53,400 nt of DNA from Bog-159 sp049511415 (GTDB taxonomy: Bacteria; Acidobacteriota; Terriglobia; Bryobacterales; Bryobacteraceae). The translations under genes were made by a program, and so were the position numbers. This document shows, piece by piece, positions 50,981-53,400 of this stretch (its first letter is position 1; each line of letters opens with the position of its first letter). The notes beneath the pieces are model-generated. The model was not told where the DNA came from and did no database searches. It saw only the letters and a list, made by a program, of their open reading frames with translations. The stretch lies in contig JBEKYC010000076.1 in assembly GCA_049511415.1 (NCBI GenBank), positions 1 through 53,400 of the forward strand, given 5' to 3'.

Positions 50981-51628
50981 ATGAATCGGTTTTTTGTGGG
51001 ATTGGATTTAGGGCAGAGCCACGATTTCACGGCCATCGCGGTGGTGGAGCGGGTGGAGTCGGTGGGCGAGTTAGACAAGGCGGTCTGGGCGCCGCGAAAG
51101 GAGGTGGCGGCGCGGCTGCGTTACCTGGAACGGCTGCCGCTGGGTACGCCGTATCCCGAGGTGGTGGGGCGAGCCGGGCAGGTGGTGCGGTCGCCGCAGG
51201 TGGCGGGCGCGTGTCACCTGATCGTGGATGCGACGGGTGTGGGGCGGCCAGTGGTGGACATGTTGCGGGCGGAGCGGCTACCGTGCCGGCTGGTGCCGGC
51301 GCTGATCACGGCGGGATATCAGGAGAACCAGACGAACGGGTATTATCACGTGCCGAAGCGGGACCTGATCACGGGGCTGCGGGTGCTGTTGGAGCAGCAG
51401 GGGCTGCAGATCGCGGCGCGGCTGGAGCTTGGGCGGACGCTGGTGACGGAGCTAGCGGAGATGCGGGTGAAGGTGAGCATGGCTGGGAACGAGCAATACG
51501 GGGCGTGGCGGGAGGGGACGCACGACGACCTGGTGCTGGCGGTGGCGCTGGCGTGTTGGGGGATGCGGAAGGCGTATCCGGGTGCGATGGCGGGGCGGCA
51601 TTGGGGGCGGCCGGTTTTGGGGTTGTGA
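50981..51628 (+). CDS. terminase nuclease domain (RNase H-like), free-standing
   Basis: A 215-residue protein that matches the C-terminal nuclease half of large terminases: GLDLGQSHDFTAIAVVE with Asp9 and Asp15, CHLIVDATGVGRPVVD with Asp83, and THDDLVLAVALACWG with Asp182 and Asp183. These acidic residues coordinate two metal ions for DNA cleavage, and all are kept, so the domain could be active. ATG at 50981 has no strong Shine-Dalgarno sequence. The 50 bases between it and the ATPase gene contain CGCGGAGACACGGTGACTCG, like dispersed acidobacterial repeat sequence, suggesting the split came from an insertion into one gene; independent genes are the alternative. Confidence 0.85.
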   Translation: MNRFFVGLDLGQSHDFTAIAVVERVESVGELDKAVWAPRKEVAARLRYLERLPLGTPYPEVVGRAGQVVRSPQVAGACHLIVDATGVGRPVVDMLRAERLPCRLVPALITAGYQENQTNGYYHVPKRDLITGLRVLLEQQGLQIAARLELGRTLVTELAEMRVKVSMAGNEQYGAWREGTHDDLVLAVALACWGMRKAYPGAMAGRHWGRPVLGL

Positions 51629-52059
51629 GGGGGGGTGGGTTGTGGGTGGCGGGTGGACTACCTGGAGGGCGTGATCAGCGCGGGATCGGCAGACGCAAGC
51701 CGACTTATGGGGAGTAATTCGGGGCACTTCCCCCAACTCCGTTTGGGCCAGTGTCCGAATGCCGACGGATGCGGGATAATCCTAACCGGATAGCAAGAAA
51801 GGCAGCGTCATAGTACTACGTCGGTGAAGGGAATGGTTCCGCCGGTTACAAGGCGCGTTTCAATTTCGCTATGGCCGGAGGCCAGTGGAAAGAATATTAG
51901 AATTGCATCCAACAACAAGTCTCAAAGGAGGGCAAGCAACTGATCGCTCCCAGGAGATGCGCGCCCCGGAGGCTACCTCAGGCTTTGCCCCGTGGCAGAA
52001 AATAAGAGCCAAGGCTATGCGATCCTACTCCCGCCACGGAAGACCGCACGTCAGTGGCG
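51629..52059. other. intergenic region after the terminase pair, decayed sequence
   Basis: These 431 bases hold no convincing gene. A short plus-strand frame around 51803-51897 reads VGEGNGSAGYKARFNFAM followed by AGGQWKEY and a stop, which looks like the C-terminal end of a coding sequence without its body, so a remnant is possible. The frame after the nuclease gene ends in RGIGRRKPTYGE at 51717 and also lacks a start. No intrinsic terminator or tRNA was seen. Confidence 0.35.
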
Positions 52060-52575
52060 CTATGTCTTGATCTTGTCCCGGTTGCTGGCGATCCACAAGG
52101 TGAGGACCCAGGCGCCGCGGATGCCGGTTAACAGCAATAGGCTGATCGCGCCCGCCATCGCGTAGGGCGCGAAAGAGCTGCCGGCAATCAATCCGGCGGC
52201 TCCGGCGATCAAGCCCGCATGGCTGAGCACCGGCGCGGCCGAAAACAGAGCAAAGTCCACCCAATCGAGCGACGCGAACTCGGCCTTGCGCTGCATGACA
52301 ATGACGGCACCCTGATAGATGAAGCCGGTCAACCCGCAAAGGCCCAGAACGATCCCGGCCACCCACGCGGACGGCCACGGCGCCAGCAGGGCCAGACACT
52401 GAAACAGCACGGCGCCGAATTGAAAAATCGTTGGCGTCAGGAAGGCGCGGGTGCCCTGCGTTCCGCGCGGCGTGGATAGGTCGGCGCCGAGCGTGATGGC
52501 GACGAACAGCAACCCGATCAGAGTCGCGGAGGCTGCCCCGGCCGTCATGAGGAAGTTGTCCCAGCCGTGGAGCAT
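52060..52575 (-). CDS. small integral membrane protein of unknown function
   Basis: A 171-residue protein with four or five membrane segments: AGAASATLIGLLFVAITLGA, FGAVLFQCLALLAPWPSAWV, VAGIVLGLCGLTGFIYQGAV, LSHAGLIAGAAGLIAG and AGAISLLLLTGIRGAWVLTLW. The N-terminus MLHGWDNFLMTAGAASATLIG is of a kind found in many conserved hypothetical membrane proteins. The C-terminus is short and basic (SNRDKIKT). There is no operon partner and no motif that points to a function. Confidence 0.75.
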   Translation of the reverse strand: MLHGWDNFLMTAGAASATLIGLLFVAITLGADLSTPRGTQGTRAFLTPTIFQFGAVLFQCLALLAPWPSAWVAGIVLGLCGLTGFIYQGAVIVMQRKAEFASLDWVDFALFSAAPVLSHAGLIAGAAGLIAGSSFAPYAMAGAISLLLLTGIRGAWVLTLWIASNRDKIKT

Positions 52576-53265
52576 TGACGAACAGTGTAGCCTAAAAGAG
52601 CCTTCTTTGCCGTTTCCCGCCAGACGATGAACGCTCTATCCCCCCGGTGTTTCCCGCAGTAATGCGTGATCCCCAATGGCGAAACCACTGCTCCCGGCGG
52701 CCGAACAAAGAGACTCGCTCTCAGCGGAGGCCGGGGAGGGAAGGGTCAGGACCAATGAGAACATCGTTCAGTCCAGCACAGGTGCAGAATCTGCCGGGAT
52801 GAGTGCGGTCTTTGCATCGCCGGCGCAGCGGTTAAACCCGCATTTCCAAGCCCTTCCGCCAAGTCCGAATGGCCTCGCACATGCTATTTGAGAAAGAGAA
52901 CACTCGATACTTCTGTTCTCGATTGACACCCTGGCAGTGAGGTAAATCACCGAAATACATGCAGCAGGCATTGCACGGCGGTCCCGTCCCGCTGGTACTG
53001 GACTTCATTTTTCTGCCGCTCACGACCATCGTCTAGGCCTGGGAGCCGAACAGCTCGGCATGCGGACGGTAGAATCAATCGCTGCTGATCGCAGTAGGCT
53101 CGCCAGTGGTGTGCATTCACGCGGGATGCGAGTTTGTCGACTTGGCTGGCGAGGCAAATACGGCATTTTTGGGAAAGGGTATGCACTCGGGCTCCGACAT
53201 ATCGTTCACGCAGGTCGACGCCGAGACGAATCTCGACGCTGCGGCCGCAAGATCGGTAGGTGACA
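52576..53265. other. 690-base intergenic region, no gene recognised
   Basis: Frames on both strands are open for 60-80 codons but have no ribosome binding site, no consistent composition and no motif. Part of the stretch around 52890-52960 is richer in A and T. It lies between the start of a minus-strand membrane protein and the start of a plus-strand exporter, so it should contain their promoters; I found no hexamer pair good enough to report. Confidence 0.4.
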
Positions 53266-53400
53266 ATGGCCCCGGCCTTTCCGGATAGTCAATGGAAGCC
53301 GAAGGTCAACCCGTGGCTGATAGCGTCAACCGTTGCACTCGCCGCGTTCATGGAGGTGCTCGACAGCTCGATCGCCAATGTTGCATTGCCGCATATAGCC
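53266..53400 (+). CDS. EmrB/QacA-type MFS exporter (DHA2), N-terminus only
   Basis: The first 45 codons of a major facilitator exporter that runs off the right edge. From ATG 53266 (AGGTG upstream) the sequence reads MAPAFPDSQWKPKVNPWLIA and continues ASTVALAAFMEVLDSS and IANVALPHIA. The first transmembrane segment with MEVLDSSIANVALP is the signature of the 14-helix DHA2 family, which expels drugs by proton antiport, usually with an HlyD-type adaptor. The rest is outside the window. The family call is strong despite the short length. Confidence 0.82.
   Translation, partial: MAPAFPDSQWKPKVNPWLIASTVALAAFMEVLDSSIANVALPHIA

Noticed and set aside
50956..51717. A Gly/Ala-rich 253-codon frame overlapping the terminase nuclease gene
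   Set aside because: It is another frame of the nuclease gene; the strong Gly/Ala bias reflects base composition. Its end beyond 51628 (RGIGRRKPTYGE) is noted but not supported as a gene.
51803..51897. Short plus-strand frame ending AGGQWKEY
   Set aside because: It could be the tail of a lost gene, but it has no start and is too short to identify, so it is described only within the intergenic entry.

Overview
The window looks like a chromosomal segment of a soil-type Acidobacteriota, most likely of the Solibacter/Bryobacter kind. This is inferred from the mix of high-GC genes: a very large Oar-type TonB-dependent receptor with a carboxypeptidase-regulatory N-terminus, many Tat-exported sulfatases, an S53 (kumamolisin-like) peptidase, secreted proteins of the 'VPAGTKV' type, and an RTPEGK-type protein beside terminase-like genes. 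No rRNA, tRNA, CRISPR array or insertion sequence was recognised.

Bases 1-27300 form a sulfated-compound catabolism region. It holds four type I sulfatases, a genuine formylglycine-generating enzyme translated together with a leaderless-secretion parvulin, two exported enolase-superfamily dehydratase-like proteins, a TlpA-like thioredoxin, one Oar-like TonB receptor, and three paralogous giant proteins (936, 1011 and 983 aa) that join an N-terminal 'WDGS' domain, a beta-propeller and a PHP-like metal-binding domain. Each giant protein sits in a different tight operon: with a sulfatase; with sulfatase, dehydratase and thioredoxin; or with receptor and dehydratase. I infer one exported pathway: uptake or sensing by the receptor, desulfation by sulfatases activated by the FGE before Tat export, dehydration by the enolase-family proteins, and an unknown hydrolytic step by the PHP-like proteins. 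A decayed SDS-type alkylsulfatase lies at the left edge.

Between the tails of two of the giant paralogues (16.84-19.77 kb) lies a small accessory island: a nuclease-like/SEC-C protein gene broken by two frameshifts and a toxin-antitoxin pair whose MazF-like toxin is also frameshifted. The neighbouring long genes are intact, so real decay is more likely than poor sequence.

From 27.8 to 41 kb come an RND multidrug-type pump without its adaptor, an amidohydrolase remnant, an AmpG-like MFS permease with an apparent CTG start, a secreted protein of unknown function, a GH5-like glycosidase, two tandem paralogous secreted proteins (one with five 11-residue collagen-like repeats), and an S53 peptidase with a clear intrinsic terminator. 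From 41 to 49.4 kb lie phosphoketolase plus acetate kinase (an acetyl-phosphate/ATP route), a periplasmic glutathione peroxidase, and a two-gene pair (TIM-barrel hydrolase-like protein; TPR plus outer-membrane barrel) resembling exopolysaccharide export pairs such as PgaA/PgaB.

The right end (49.4-51.7 kb) has a phage-terminase-like ATPase and its nuclease domain as two separate genes, with a divergent RTPEGK protein and no other phage gene. A small membrane protein and the first 45 codons of an EmrB/QacA-type MFS exporter complete the window.
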